Shown: positions 1 through 10,640 of the stretch, piece by piece
Numbering within the stretch: the first letter of the stretch is position 1
Layout of the letters: each line of letters opens with the position of its first letter
Origin: Sphaerisporangium album
Lineage (GTDB): Bacteria > Actinomycetota > Actinomycetes > Streptosporangiales > Streptosporangiaceae
NCBI RefSeq assembly: GCF_003323745.1
Contig: NZ_QOIL01000027.1
Span: 79,598 to 143,597, forward strand
Length of the DNA: 64,000 bases
Direction of reading: 5' to 3'
Made by a program: the position numbers and the translations under genes
The notes under the pieces: generated by a model
Told to the model about the DNA's origin: nothing
The model's input: the letters and a program-made list of their open reading frames with translations, nothing else
The model's database searches: none

Positions 1-480
1 GTTACCTGGCGTCACCTGCCCAAGCCCGCGCGGGCCATCGCCGAGGCGGCGACCGGCGCGGTGCGGGCCGCTCGGTCCCGTGACGCCGAGGCGTTCCAGA
101 CCGAGGCGACGCGGCTCGCCGCGCTCGACTCCGAGCAGGTCGGCAACGTGCTGGGCGCGGTGGTGCGGTCCCTGCTCGAGGAGCTGCACCCCGACGGGCT
201 GACCGCGGACGACGTGCGAGGCCTGGTCGGGCACTGCGTGCGGTCGGCGGCGGAGTGGTTCCCCGGCGTCGAGGCCGATGTCGTGGTGATCCTGGTGGCC
301 GGGGCGCTCGGCCTGCACCAGTCCGGGCCCGAGGGGTTCACCCTGGACGGGGCGGAGGTCGCCCGGCACGCGCCGCTGCTGATCACCGACCTGCTCGCCG
401 CCTCGGGACGTTCGTGGAACGAGGTCCTGGCCGCGGCCTTCTCCGGCATCGAGCTGATCGAGATCGCCGAGACGCCCTGA
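1..480 (+). CDS. Hypothetical protein, 5' end outside the window
   Basis: The frame is open from the first base and stops at 480, so the N-terminus lies outside the window. The visible 159 residues are alanine-rich, acidic and look mostly helical. An internal GTG at 61 could be a start, but codons before it keep the same G/C third-position bias, so I treat it as internal. No signal peptide, membrane segment or recognised motif is visible. It converges on the DUF6461 gene, with a hairpin between them at 568-584. Function unknown. Confidence 0.6.
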   Translation, partial: VTWRHLPKPARAIAEAATGAVRAARSRDAEAFQTEATRLAALDSEQVGNVLGAVVRSLLEELHPDGLTADDVRGLVGHCVRSAAEWFPGVEADVVVILVAGALGLHQSGPEGFTLDGAEVARHAPLLITDLLAASGRSWNEVLAAAFSGIELIEIAETP

Positions 481-567
481 CGGGTGCTCCGAGACGCCCC
501 GGCGGATGCTCCGAGACGCCCTGACGGTGAGGGGAGAGGTCTGACGGGGCTTTGACCGTGGCTCGGT

Positions 568-584
568 GGCCACGTTCCGTGGCC
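568..584. terminator. Hairpin between convergent genes
   Basis: A perfect 7-bp stem (GGCCACG / CGTGGCC) with a 3-base loop lies between the convergent genes ending at 480 and 607. It has no T-tract. It could slow or end transcription from both sides; this is inferred from position and structure only. Confidence 0.35.
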
Positions 585-606
585 GGGGGCGTCGCTCGGT
601 AGTCGC

Positions 607-1272
607 TCAGTAGAGGTGCGCGGCCGAGCCCACGAGGGCGGGCCGCGCGAGGTGGCGCCAGGTCAGGCGCACGCCCGTGACGCGCTCGGCGAGGGCCATC
701 GCGGCGAGGAGGGCGTCGGCCGCCGTGTCCTCGTCCGTATCCGGGGCCATGTCGTCGGCATAGTGGTGGGCATGGTGGTCGGCATGGTGGTCGGCAACGC
801 CCTCGGCCGGTTCGCCGGCGTCGTCGTGATCGGTGGGCAGGTCCAGGGCGCGCATCTGGGGGAGGAGCCGGTCGGGGGACGCGCCCCAGCGGCCGTCCGG
901 GGCGCCCGGCTCGAAGCCTGTGACGAGGTGGCCGTCGGCGGCGAAGAGGAACTGCGGCCCGTCCTCGGCGTCGTGGCACACGGCCGCCGTCACCGTGCCC
1001 GCCGAGAGACGCCGGGTGACCTCGGTCAGCGTGCCCGCGCGACCCTCGTCCTCCAGCAGGACGGCGCCGCCGATCGCGGCGTACGCGGCGATCGGCCGGG
1101 CGTCGGACGTCTTGCCGGGGTCGTCCGCCGGCCGGCCCGCCACGCCGACGCGGCGGAACGCCTCCTCGGGGGACAGGTCGCGGACGAACGTCAGGCAGAA
1201 ACCGGACGCCCATAAGCTGTCGCCGTACTTCTCTTCGAACCAGGCGTAGTCGGCTGCCGTCGCGTCGGCCAT
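607..1272 (-). CDS. DUF6461 family protein
   Basis: A 221-aa protein. The opening MADATAADYAWFEEKYG, followed by a central region with FCLTFVRDLSPEEAFRR, resembles DUF6461 proteins of actinomycetes, a family without known function. The frame stays open upstream to 1608, but that extension covers the promoter and start of the divergent lysyl-tRNA synthetase gene. I chose the ATG at 1272 because AAGGGA lies just upstream. A His/Asp-rich linker near residues 150-170 (repeated DHH/HH) could bind metal or be a disordered spacer. No signal peptide or membrane segment. Confidence 0.75.
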   Translation of the reverse strand: MADATAADYAWFEEKYGDSLWASGFCLTFVRDLSPEEAFRRVGVAGRPADDPGKTSDARPIAAYAAIGGAVLLEDEGRAGTLTEVTRRLSAGTVTAAVCHDAEDGPQFLFAADGHLVTGFEPGAPDGRWGASPDRLLPQMRALDLPTDHDDAGEPAEGVADHHADHHAHHYADDMAPDTDEDTAADALLAAMALAERVTGVRLTWRHLARPALVGSAAHLY

Positions 1273-1447
1273 CGCGCGATCCCTTCGACGGTTTCGGCCC
1301 TGCGGCATGATCTTGCCAGGACGGTCCGACAGAAATCCGGCGCTCGCCGCGTTCGGTATGGCGGGGACGGCGGCGCGCCCGGCGCGGGGTGCACGGTCCA
1401 CTGCGGCGGTCCGGGACAATGGAGGCGTCAGGCTTTCTAGGAAGGAT

Positions 1448-3178
1448 GTGCCCATCGTGGCTATGAGCGCTGAGGCCGACTGGGTCTCACGATTCGCGGA
1501 CGAGGTCATTGCCGAGGCGGAGCGCCGCGCTCCCGGCAAACCGATCGTCTGCGCGTCGGGGCTCAGCCCTTCGGGCCCGATCCACCTGGGCAACCTGCGT
1601 GAGGTCATGACGCCTCACCTGGTCGCCGACGAGATCCGCCGCCGGGGCCACGAGGTCGTCCACATCATCTCCTTCGATGATTTCGACCGGTTCCGCAAGG
1701 TGCCCGCGGGCGTCGACTCGTCGTGGTCGGAGCACATCGGCAAGCCGCTGAGCTCCGTGCCCGCCCCGCCCGGCAGCGAGTACCCGAACTGGGCCGAGCA
1801 CTTCAAGGCGCCGATGATCGCCGCGCTGGCCGAGCTCGGCGTCGAGTACCACGGCATCAGCCAGACCGCCAAGTACACCTCCGGCGCCTACCGCTCGCAG
1901 ATCTTGCTCGCCATGCGCGAGCGGGCGCGCATCGACGAGATCCTCGACCGCTACCGCACCAAGGGCAAGGCGGCCAAGAAGGCCCCGCAGCAGGGGCTGG
2001 ACGAGGCGGAGGCCGCCGCCGCCGAGGCGGCGGCCGAGGGCTCGGGCGCGGCGAGCGAGGACGACGGGACGGCCGCGGCGGGCTACTTCCCGTACAAGCC
2101 GTACTGCTCGGTGTGCGACCGCGACATGACCACGGTCACCGCCTACGACGACGAGACCACCGAGCTGTCCTACACCTGCGTCTGCGGCCACTCCGAGACC
2201 GTCCGGCTCTCGGAGTTCGACCGGGGCAAGCTGGTGTGGAAGGTCGACTGGCCGATGCGCTGGGCGTACGAGGGCGTGGTGTTCGAGCCGTCCGGCGTCG
2301 ACCACAGCTCGCCGGGGTCGTCCTTCGTCGTCGGCGGGCACATCGTCAAGGAGATCTTCGGCGCCGAGCAGCCGATCGGGCCGATGTACGCGTTCGTCGG
2401 CATCAGCGGCATGGCCAAGATGAGCAGCTCCAAGGGCGCCGTGCCGACCCCGGCCGACGCGCTGGGCATCATGGAGGCGCCGCTGCTGCGCTGGCTGTAC
2501 GCGCGGCGCAGGCCGAACCAGTCGTTCAAGATCGCCTTCGACCAGGAGATCCAGCGCACCTACGACGAGTGGGACACGCTGCGGCGCAAGGTTCACGAGG
2601 GCACGGCCCTGCCGGCCGACGTGGCCGCGTACGGCCGGGCGGCCGCCACCGCCGCGGGTCCGCTGCCCACCACGCCGAGGCCGCTGCCCTACCGCACGCT
2701 GGCCTCGATCGTGGATATCACCACCGGCCACGCCGAGCAGACGCTGCGCATCCTGCGCGACCTCGACCCGGAGCACCCGATCACGTCCCTGGACGAGACC
2801 CGGCCCCGGCTCGACCGCGCCGAGCGCTGGGTCACCACGCAGGTCCCGGCCGAGCAGCGCACCCGCGTGCGCGAGGAGCCGGACGCCGCGCTGCTGGCGT
2901 CCCTGGGCGACCGCGAGCGCGAGTCGCTGCGCCTGCTGCTGGACGGGCTCGACGACCACTGGTCGCTGGACGGGCTGACCGAGCTGGTGTACGGCGTGCC
3001 GAAGGTCCAGGCCGGGCTCACCCCCGACGCCAAGCCGACGCCCGAGCTGAAGGTCGCGCAGCGCGAGTTCTTCGCGCTGCTCTACACGCTGCTCGTGGGG
3101 CGGGACACCGGGCCGCGCCTGCCGACGCTGCTGCTGGCGGCCGGCGCCGACCGGGTGCGCGAGCTCCTCGGCGGCTGA
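1448..3178 (+). CDS. lysS: Lysyl-tRNA synthetase, class I
   Basis: A 576-aa cytoplasmic enzyme that charges tRNA-Lys with lysine. It is the class I (archaeal-type) form, which some actinomycetes carry, and has no relation to class II LysRS. The class I signatures are clear: HLGN (HIGH motif) near residues 45-48 and KMSSS near residues 323-327. Paired cysteines (CSVCDRD, CVCGH) between them look like a zinc insert. I chose the GTG at 1448 because family members I recall begin MPIVA and AGGA lies 5 bases upstream; the GTG at 1457 or ATG at 1463 are alternatives. An alanine-rich low-complexity stretch (about residues 180-215) interrupts the domain. A strong hairpin follows the gene. Confidence 0.93.
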   Translation: MPIVAMSAEADWVSRFADEVIAEAERRAPGKPIVCASGLSPSGPIHLGNLREVMTPHLVADEIRRRGHEVVHIISFDDFDRFRKVPAGVDSSWSEHIGKPLSSVPAPPGSEYPNWAEHFKAPMIAALAELGVEYHGISQTAKYTSGAYRSQILLAMRERARIDEILDRYRTKGKAAKKAPQQGLDEAEAAAAEAAAEGSGAASEDDGTAAAGYFPYKPYCSVCDRDMTTVTAYDDETTELSYTCVCGHSETVRLSEFDRGKLVWKVDWPMRWAYEGVVFEPSGVDHSSPGSSFVVGGHIVKEIFGAEQPIGPMYAFVGISGMAKMSSSKGAVPTPADALGIMEAPLLRWLYARRRPNQSFKIAFDQEIQRTYDEWDTLRRKVHEGTALPADVAAYGRAAATAAGPLPTTPRPLPYRTLASIVDITTGHAEQTLRILRDLDPEHPITSLDETRPRLDRAERWVTTQVPAEQRTRVREEPDAALLASLGDRERESLRLLLDGLDDHWSLDGLTELVYGVPKVQAGLTPDAKPTPELKVAQREFFALLYTLLVGRDTGPRLPTLLLAAGADRVRELLGG

Positions 3179-3189
3179 GTTCTGCGACG

Positions 3190-3230
3190 AGGGCCGTTCC
3201 GGGATGTTCCCGGGGCGGCCCTTCTCCTTT
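3190..3230 (+). terminator. Terminator after lysS
   Basis: Nested inverted repeat 12 bases after the lysS stop: AGGGCCG with CGGCCCT outside and CCGGGA with TCCCGG inside, around a 3-base loop. A pyrimidine-rich CTTCTCCTTT tail follows. It fits an intrinsic terminator. Confidence 0.7.
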
Positions 3231-3450
3231 CTCCGGGTTCTCTCGCGACCGTGTGGCCGACGGCATGGGCTTCGCGGCGTCCTGGCGCGTGTCGGCCGCC
3301 CGGTTCGCGTTTCTCTGGAATTACGGGCTTGGGCGGTCTGTCGGGTCTCGTGCATTGGTCGCCACATATCCCGGGATTGGCGTAGAAATCCGCATCCACC
3401 GCCGAATCCCCTAAGATCCTTGATGTACCAAGTACCGGGCGAGGAGTGGC

Positions 3451-4257
3451 GTGAACGAGCCGAAGGCACCAGCGGGAGTCGATCCGTTCACGCCGAGCGT
3501 CGCGAGGATGTACGACTACTACCTCGGTGGCAAGGACAACTTCGCGTCCGACCGCGAGGCGGCCGAGAAGATCATCGAGATCCTGCCGAACATCCGCGAC
3601 ATCGCCCGCGAGAACCGCGAGTTCCTGGTCCGCGCGGTGACCTACCTGAGCCGCCAGGGCATCCGCCAGTTCCTGGACGTCGGCGCCGGGCTCCCGACGC
3701 AGCGCAACGTCCACCAGGTCGCCCAGGAGCTCGCCCCCGAGTCCCGGATCGCCTACGTCGACAACGACCCCATCGTCCTGTCGCACGCCCGCGCGCTGCT
3801 GGCCGAGAACGAGCGCGTGATCGCCGTGGACTCCGACATGCGCGACCCCGAGGCCCTGCTCGGCCACAAGCAGATCCGCTCCCACCTGGACTTCAGCCGG
3901 CCGGTGGCGATCCTGCTGGTCGGCGTGCTGCACTTCGTCCCGGACGACGACGAGGCCGCGCGCGTCGTCACCGCCATGAAGGACGCCCTCGGTCCCGGCG
4001 GCCACTTGGTGATTTCGCACGGCTCGCTCCGGCCCCTGAGCGACGAGCAGGAGCGCCAGGGCCACCAGGTGTTCAGCCGCACGACCGTGCCGGGGACGAA
4101 GTCCCGTTCGGTCGAGCAGGTGCGCGCCTTCTTCGACGGCCTGGAACTGGTCGAGCCCGGCGTCGTGGAGCTTCAGGACTGGCGTCCGGACGTGCCTCTC
4201 TCGCTGGTCAGGTCGGGCGAGGCGGGCGCGGTCGGCGGCCTCGGACGGGCGGTCTGA
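3451..4257 (+). CDS. SAM-dependent methyltransferase, DUF574 type
   Basis: A 268-aa protein of the actinobacterial S-adenosylmethionine methyltransferase family (DUF574 / Methyltransf_19). Family marks are the N-terminal MYDYYLGGKDNFASDREAA, the SAM-binding FLDVGAGLPT near residue 72 followed by YVDNDPIVL, and LVGVLHFVPDDD near residue 152. The GTG start is preceded by GAGGAG. Substrates of this family are mostly unknown and the neighbours give no hint. It stands alone between two terminators. Confidence 0.88.
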   Translation: MNEPKAPAGVDPFTPSVARMYDYYLGGKDNFASDREAAEKIIEILPNIRDIARENREFLVRAVTYLSRQGIRQFLDVGAGLPTQRNVHQVAQELAPESRIAYVDNDPIVLSHARALLAENERVIAVDSDMRDPEALLGHKQIRSHLDFSRPVAILLVGVLHFVPDDDEAARVVTAMKDALGPGGHLVISHGSLRPLSDEQERQGHQVFSRTTVPGTKSRSVEQVRAFFDGLELVEPGVVELQDWRPDVPLSLVRSGEAGAVGGLGRAV

Positions 4258-4295
4258 CGGCTCGGGCCTCCGCCCCGCCGCACCTGCGAATCTCG

Positions 4296-4325
4296 AAGGA
4301 CCCCGGTCTCCGGCCGGGGTCCTTT
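4296..4325 (+). terminator. Terminator after the DUF574 methyltransferase
   Basis: An 11-bp perfect stem (AAGGACCCCGG / CCGGGGTCCTT) with a 7-base loop, ending in TTT, lies 38 bases after the stop. It is a typical intrinsic terminator. Confidence 0.8.
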
Positions 4326-4634
4326 CGCGCGCACGGGTAAGCGTCCACCCGGCCCTTCGCGTGCGCGGGTCAGGTGCGCGCCGCCCCTTCGCGTGCGCGG
4401 TCCTTCGCGCGATGGGGCCGCCTTCCGAGCCCCCGCGCCGCCGGTGTGGCCGATCTCACGCGCGGCCCCCTCCGAGCCCCGTCATGGCCGCCACCGCCCG
4501 CCGGTTGGGCACATCGTCGCAGGTAGAGGGCTAGATAAAAGATAGCTTCATGCTAAGCTGTGTGAACGAAAAAATTGACCACCCTGTCCTGGCGCCCGTA
4601 TGGTCCTGGCAATCGGGGACCTGGAGCACTTTTG
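4326..4634 (+). promoter_or_regulatory. Intergenic region before the ABC importer operon
   Basis: No gene seen. The left half carries two copies of CCCTTCGCGTGCGCGG (near 4350 and 4384). The right half has an AT-rich island (about 4530-4575), unusual here, containing an inverted repeat AGCTT (4544-4548) / AAGCT (4555-4559). This is the likely promoter/operator of the importer operon. The start of the lipoprotein gene is set by GGAG 8 bases before the ATG at 4635. Confidence 0.45.
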
Positions 4635-6419
4635 ATGAAGCGACTCACAGCGATCGCCGCCCTGGCGGTGGTCGCCACAGCCACCGCCTGCGGCACCACG
4701 GGGAACACCTCCTCCAGCGGGGCTGGAGGCATATACACCACGATCGACGGTTCGAAGCAGATCGACGCCAGCGCGCCGATCAACCCCTTCAACCCGCAGG
4801 GCAGCACGTTCATGGGCTACGACGCGATGTCGCTGGGCTGGCCCAAGAACGACCTGATGAACCCTGACCTCTTCTACCCCGGCCTGGCCGGGAGCTGGTC
4901 GGTCACGCCCGGTCAGGGCGAGGTCGTCATCCACCTGCGCCCGCAGGCCCGCTGGTCGGACGGCAAGCCCGTGACCAGCGAGGACGTCCGCACGTCCATC
5001 GGCCTCGCCTACACGCAGGGCGGCAGCGCGTACACCGTCAACTCCGGCGCGGCCGGGGCCGCGGCCGACATCACGGTGGTCGACGCCAAGACCGTCAAGA
5101 TCACCCAGGGGTCCAACCGCAGCAACGCGTTCCTCAGGAACGTCCTGTCGACGGTCGTCGTCCCCGCCCACGTCTACGGCTCGCTGCTGCCCGCCGGCTT
5201 CTGGACCACGCTCAAGACCGCCCAGGGCACCGGCCCGGCCGCCGACAAGGCCAAGGCCGTGATCACCGGCCTGGCGCAGAAGGTCATCGGCTTCTCGCCG
5301 CCCGCGGACGTCTCGGCGGGCCCGTTCGTGCTGGAGCGGATCAACCCCGGCGCCGCGCTGCTGAAGAAGAACCCCTACTTCTACGACGCCGCCAAGATCG
5401 TGCCGGACAAGGTCAAGGTGCTCAACTACACCGGCAACGAGCAGATCTGGAACTACCTGGTCTCCGGCAAGCTCGACAACGCGCCGTTCACGGCGGTGCC
5501 GGCCGCCGTCATGGCCCGCATCAAGGCCACCAAGGGCAACGAGATCCGCAAGGGGTACTCCCCGGTGGCGGCGTCGCTGGCGTTCAACCAGGCGCACAAG
5601 CCGTACGACAACGTGCACGTCCGCCGCGCGCTGGCCTACCTGATCGACCGCGGCCAGCTCACCAGGGTCGCCTCGCCCGAGGCGGGCACGCCGGCCGTCA
5701 CCACCACCGGCATCCACGCCAGCGCGGCCAAGGCGTGGCTCGGCGACGGGCTCGCGAAGCTGAACCCGTACAAGGTCGACCCGGCCAAGGCCACGAAGGA
5801 GCTGAAGGCGGCCGGCATGGTCAAGAGGAACGGCCTGTGGGCGATGCCGGACGGCAAGCCCTGGAAGGTGCGCCTCACCGTGCCCGCCGAGTTCTCCGAC
5901 TGGGTGGCGGCGGCCAAGTCGATCGCGAGCCAGCTCAACGACCACGGCATCGACGCGACCGTGACCACCTCGGCCGACTACACGCTCTACCTGGACGAGC
6001 TCGCGTCGGGCAAGCTCGACATCGGCTTCTGGCTGATGGCGCTCGGCCCGTCGCCGTACAACATCTACCAGCGCCTCTACGGCTCGGCCAACGGCTGGTC
6101 GTTGCTCGCGGGGCGGCTGCGCCACTCGCCGCCCGGCAAGGACGGCAACTGGATGGGCGGCCCCGAGGTCGTCGGCGGGGTGAACCCCGGCGAGCTGACC
6201 AACCGCCTCAACCTGGCCACGCCGGAGGAGCAGAAGCGCATCGTCGGCACGCTCGCGGGGCTGACGAACCAGCAGCTCCCGGTGATCCAGCTCTACGACT
6301 ACGTCAACACCCAGTTCGTCAACACGACCCGCTACACCGGCTGGCCTCCGGCCGGCAGTGAGGCGCTGCGGCTTCCCGCGGGCGTGTGGATGCAGCTCGG
6401 GATGATCGAGAAGAAGTAG
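4635..6419 (+). CDS. ABC importer solute-binding lipoprotein (SBP_bac_5)
   Basis: A 594-aa extracytoplasmic solute-binding protein of the peptide/opine/nickel family 5. It starts MKRLTAIAALAVVATATAC, a lipoprotein signal peptide with the lipobox cysteine at residue 19. The family-5 fold shows in HLRPQARWSDGKPVTSEDV and in HVRRALAYLIDRGQL. A longer frame opens at 4575, but GGAG precedes this ATG and only this start gives a signal peptide. First gene of a tightly packed importer operon (3-base gap to the permease). Substrate unproven; the murQ gene downstream makes cell-wall peptides or muropeptides attractive. Confidence 0.9.
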   Translation: MKRLTAIAALAVVATATACGTTGNTSSSGAGGIYTTIDGSKQIDASAPINPFNPQGSTFMGYDAMSLGWPKNDLMNPDLFYPGLAGSWSVTPGQGEVVIHLRPQARWSDGKPVTSEDVRTSIGLAYTQGGSAYTVNSGAAGAAADITVVDAKTVKITQGSNRSNAFLRNVLSTVVVPAHVYGSLLPAGFWTTLKTAQGTGPAADKAKAVITGLAQKVIGFSPPADVSAGPFVLERINPGAALLKKNPYFYDAAKIVPDKVKVLNYTGNEQIWNYLVSGKLDNAPFTAVPAAVMARIKATKGNEIRKGYSPVAASLAFNQAHKPYDNVHVRRALAYLIDRGQLTRVASPEAGTPAVTTTGIHASAAKAWLGDGLAKLNPYKVDPAKATKELKAAGMVKRNGLWAMPDGKPWKVRLTVPAEFSDWVAAAKSIASQLNDHGIDATVTTSADYTLYLDELASGKLDIGFWLMALGPSPYNIYQRLYGSANGWSLLAGRLRHSPPGKDGNWMGGPEVVGGVNPGELTNRLNLATPEEQKRIVGTLAGLTNQQLPVIQLYDYVNTQFVNTTRYTGWPPAGSEALRLPAGVWMQLGMIEKK

Positions 6420-6422
6420 CCT

Positions 6423-7559
6423 ATGAAGCTTTTCGCGACGCGTGACGCCTCCCCGGCAGGCCGGGGGGGCAGAACGGGCCATACAGGCTCGGCCGACGAC
6501 GTGGGCACGGCCGACGCGCCGATCGCCCCCGACCCGGCGGGCAGGAGGGCCGCGGGCCGCGCGGTCCGGCGGCGCCTCGCGGGCCATCTGGTGCGCGGGC
6601 TCGCCATGATCTGGGTGGTCACCACGATCAGCTTCGTGATCATCCGCAACATCCCCGGCAATCCGGTCCTCGGCCAGTACGAGGCGCTGATCGAGCGGGG
6701 CATGTCCCCGGACCAGGCGCAGCGCGCGACCGCCGCCCTGTACGGCTTCCTGCCCACGGGCTCGCTGTGGCAGCAGTACGTCGACTACCTGAAGGCGCTG
6801 CTGCACCTCGACCTCGGCCAGTCGCTCAGCACGCCCGGCACCGAGGTCACCACGCTGATCGCCCACGCCGCCTCGTGGACGATCCTGCCCGTCCTCGGCG
6901 GCACGCTGCTGAGCTTCCTGCTCGGGGTGACGCTCGGCGTCTACGCGGGCATCAAGCGCTCGGGCAAGCTGGGCGACGCGCTGGCGATCTCCGGCTCGCT
7001 GCTGCACGGCGTGCCGCAGTACGTCCTCGGCCTGCTCGTCCTCGCGATCTTCACGACGTTGTGGCCGATCCTCCCCGCGGGCGGCCCGGTGGACGTCGAG
7101 TTCACGCCGGGGCTCAACGGGCCCTACCTGGCCTCGCTGATCCAGCACGCCACGCTGCCCGTGCTGACGTACGCCCTGGCCAGCTACGGCGGCTGGGTGC
7201 TGGCGATGAAGTCCAGCGTGGCGACCGTGCTCGGCGACGACTTCATCCTCGCCGCCGAGCTGCGCGGGCTGTCGCGGTGGGTGCTGTTCCGGTACATCGC
7301 CCGCAACGCGATCCTGCCGCTGTTCACGATCCTCGCGCTGTCGCTGGGCATGCTCTTCGGCGGCGCGATCTTCATCGAACGGATCTTCAACTACCCCGGG
7401 CTCGGGCTGCTGCTCGTCAACAGCATCGGCGCCCGCGACTACGCGCTCATGGGCGGCACCTTCCTGGTGACCACGGTCGCGGTGATCGTCGCCAACATCG
7501 CGGCCGACCTGCTGTACGCCGTGATCGACCCCCGTGTGCGGACGGGAGGCGCGGCATGA
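6423..7559 (+). CDS. ABC importer permease, DppB/OppB type
   Basis: A 378-aa inner-membrane permease with six predicted membrane segments. A long charged N-terminal tail of about 55 residues is rich in Gly/Asp/Arg and unusual for the family. The binding-protein-dependent transport signature is visible as ILAAELRGLSRWVLFRYIARNAILP (coupling helix, about residues 275-300, given here in part). It starts 3 bases after the lipoprotein stop and overlaps the next permease gene by 4 bases (ATGA), so translation is coupled. It forms the membrane pore with the next gene product. Confidence 0.9.
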   Translation: MKLFATRDASPAGRGGRTGHTGSADDVGTADAPIAPDPAGRRAAGRAVRRRLAGHLVRGLAMIWVVTTISFVIIRNIPGNPVLGQYEALIERGMSPDQAQRATAALYGFLPTGSLWQQYVDYLKALLHLDLGQSLSTPGTEVTTLIAHAASWTILPVLGGTLLSFLLGVTLGVYAGIKRSGKLGDALAISGSLLHGVPQYVLGLLVLAIFTTLWPILPAGGPVDVEFTPGLNGPYLASLIQHATLPVLTYALASYGGWVLAMKSSVATVLGDDFILAAELRGLSRWVLFRYIARNAILPLFTILALSLGMLFGGAIFIERIFNYPGLGLLLVNSIGARDYALMGGTFLVTTVAVIVANIAADLLYAVIDPRVRTGGAA

Positions 7560-8467
7560 CCGTCACCGCGATGCTCCCCGGAGGCCAGGGCGGCGCCCGC
7601 GCCACCCTGCGCCGCAACTTCTGGCGGGGCGTGGGCCGCGTGCTGCGCCGCAAGCCGAGCCGCATCGCCGGGGTGGCCATCATCGCCCTGTTCGCGCTGA
7701 TGGCCGTGTTCGGGCCGATGCTGTACCCCGCCCACCTCCCGCGCGACGACAACGCCCTCTACGCCGCGCCCAGCCTGGCCCACCCCTTCGGCACCGACTT
7801 CGAGGGCACCGACGTCCTCGCGCTGGTCGTGACGGGAGCCCGGTACGTCATCCTCACCGGCCTGGCCACCGCGATCATCACGGTAGCGGTCGGCACGGCG
7901 CTCGGGCTGCTCGCCGGGTTCCACCGGGGACGCTGGGACACCGTGCTCATGCGGATCACGGACCTTCAGCTCACCATCCCCGGCCTTCCGCTGCTGCTGG
8001 TGCTCTCGACGGTCTGGAAGTTCGAGGGCCCGCTGGAGATGGGCCTGGTCCTCGGCCTGCTCGGCTGGGGCGGCATCGCGCGGGCCGTCCGCTCGCAGAC
8101 GCTGTCGCTGCGCGAGCGCGGCTTCATCGAGGCGGCCCGGGGGCTCGGCCTGCCCACCCGGCACATCATCGTGCGCGAGCTGCTGCCGGGCATGGCGCCG
8201 TACATCGCGATGAACATGCTCATCGCGGTGACCGGCGCGATCTACGCGCAGGTCGGCCTGTTCTTCCTCGGCGTCCTGCCCTTCGACTCCAACAACTGGG
8301 GCGTGATGCTGAACCTCGCCGTCTTCGGCGGCGGCGCCCTGACCAGCGCGGCGGCGCTTCCGTACCTGCTGGCGCCGCTGCTGGCCATCCTGCTGCTGAC
8401 CCTCGGCATCGTGCTCGTGGTCGACGCGATGGACGAGATCTTCAACCCACGGCTGCGTGAGGAGTAA
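7556..8467 (+). CDS. ABC importer permease, DppC/OppC type
   Basis: A 303-aa second permease with about six membrane segments. It shows the family marks HPFGTDFEGTDVLALVVTGA (residues about 75-95) and the coupling motif FIEAARGLGLPTRHIIVREL (about 193-212). The ATG at 7556 overlaps the upstream stop in ATGA. It pairs with the DppB-type protein, and both are energised by the two ATPases encoded downstream. Confidence 0.9.
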   Translation: MTVTAMLPGGQGGARATLRRNFWRGVGRVLRRKPSRIAGVAIIALFALMAVFGPMLYPAHLPRDDNALYAAPSLAHPFGTDFEGTDVLALVVTGARYVILTGLATAIITVAVGTALGLLAGFHRGRWDTVLMRITDLQLTIPGLPLLLVLSTVWKFEGPLEMGLVLGLLGWGGIARAVRSQTLSLRERGFIEAARGLGLPTRHIIVRELLPGMAPYIAMNMLIAVTGAIYAQVGLFFLGVLPFDSNNWGVMLNLAVFGGGALTSAAALPYLLAPLLAILLLTLGIVLVVDAMDEIFNPRLREE

Positions 8468-8471
8468 CCCG

Positions 8472-9565
8472 GTGACCATGAACGCGCCACGGCTCCTGAG
8501 GCGCTCCCGCCCCGCCGGGACCGTCTCGGGCGGCGCCGTCCCAGGCGGCGCCCCGCGTCCCGACGCGGGGCCGCCGCCGGGCGTCCGCGTGCGCGACCTC
8601 ACCGTCGTCTACAAGACCCCGCTCGGTGAGCTGCCCGCCCTCGGCGGCGTCTCCCTCACGATCGACCCGGGCACGATCACCGGCATCGTCGGCGAGTCCG
8701 GCTCGGGCAAGTCGACGCTGGCGCTGTCGCTGCTCAACGCCGTCCAGCCACCCGGCCGCATCGCCGGCGGCAGCGTGGAGGTCGACGGCCTCGGCGACGT
8801 GCTCAAGCTCAAGGGGGACGAGCTGCGCGGCGCGCGCGGGCGTCACCTCGGGTACGTCTTCCAGGCCGCGCAGAACTCCCTCAACCCGCTCAAGACGGTC
8901 GGCAAGCAACTGCTCGACCTCGGCCGCTCGCACGGCGTGGACGACCTGGCCGCGCTGGTCCGGGACGCGCGGGCGCTGCTGGAGCGCATGGGCCTGGACG
9001 GCGCCCGCGTCCTGGACTCCCACCAGCACGAGCTGTCGGGCGGGATGCGGCAGCGGGTCGGCATCATGCTCGCCCTCGTGCTCAACGCCCGGCTCGCGAT
9101 CCTGGACGAGCCCACCACCGCGCTGGACATGATCACGCAGGCCACGATCCTGCGCATCGTCCGCGAGGTGCACAAGGAGCGCGGGCTCACCACGCTGATG
9201 GTGACCCACGACATCGGCGTGGCGGCCGAGGTCACCGACCGGCTCGCCGTGATGTACGGCGGGCGGGTCGTCGAGCACGGGCCCACCATGGACGTCCTCG
9301 GCGCGCCCAGCCACCCGTACACCCAGGGCCTGATCAGGGCCATCCCGCGGCTGTCCGGCGACCCGGCCGAGGCCCGCGCCCTGCCTGGACGGCCGCCCAC
9401 GCTCGGCACGCTGCCCACGCAGGGGTGCGTGTTCCGGGAGCGCTGCCCGCTGCGCATGGAGGTCTGCGAGACGTCCGCGCCCCTGCCGGTGCGACGCGAG
9501 GAGCGGACCGTCGCCTGCCACGCCCGGGAGCCGTACGCGTCCGCCGCCGGACGGGGGGAGCACGC

Positions 9566-9569
<4 letters not shown>
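8472..9569 (+). CDS. ABC importer ATPase, DppD/OppD type
   Basis: A 365-aa ATPase. Walker A is GESGSGKST, the signature is ELSGGMRQRV, Walker B is LAILDEPTTALD, and the switch histidine follows in VTHDIG. The C-terminal oligopeptide-transporter extension contains the clustered cysteines CVFRERCPLRMEVC, which in family members can hold an Fe-S cluster. I chose the GTG at 8472 because GAGGAG lies 7 bases upstream; a GTG at 8457 would lie inside the permease gene. It acts as a heterodimer with the next ATPase. Confidence 0.9.
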
Positions 9570-10615
<1,046 letters not shown>

Positions 10616-10640
10616 GGAGTCCCGTTCGCCCGGAGGCGGC

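Noticed and set aside
607..1608. N-terminally extended DUF6461 protein of 333 aa
   Set aside because: The extension covers the promoter and 5' end of lysS and has no family similarity; a ribosome site supports the start at 1272.
1487..3469. Long minus-strand open frame opposite lysS
   Set aside because: Shadow of the class I lysyl-tRNA synthetase gene, which has HIGH and KMSSS motifs in the other strand.
4548..7148. Very long minus-strand open frame (866 codons) opposite the ABC importer genes
   Set aside because: It is the antisense shadow of two well-supported importer genes; its translation is Arg/Val/Asp-rich low complexity with no domain.
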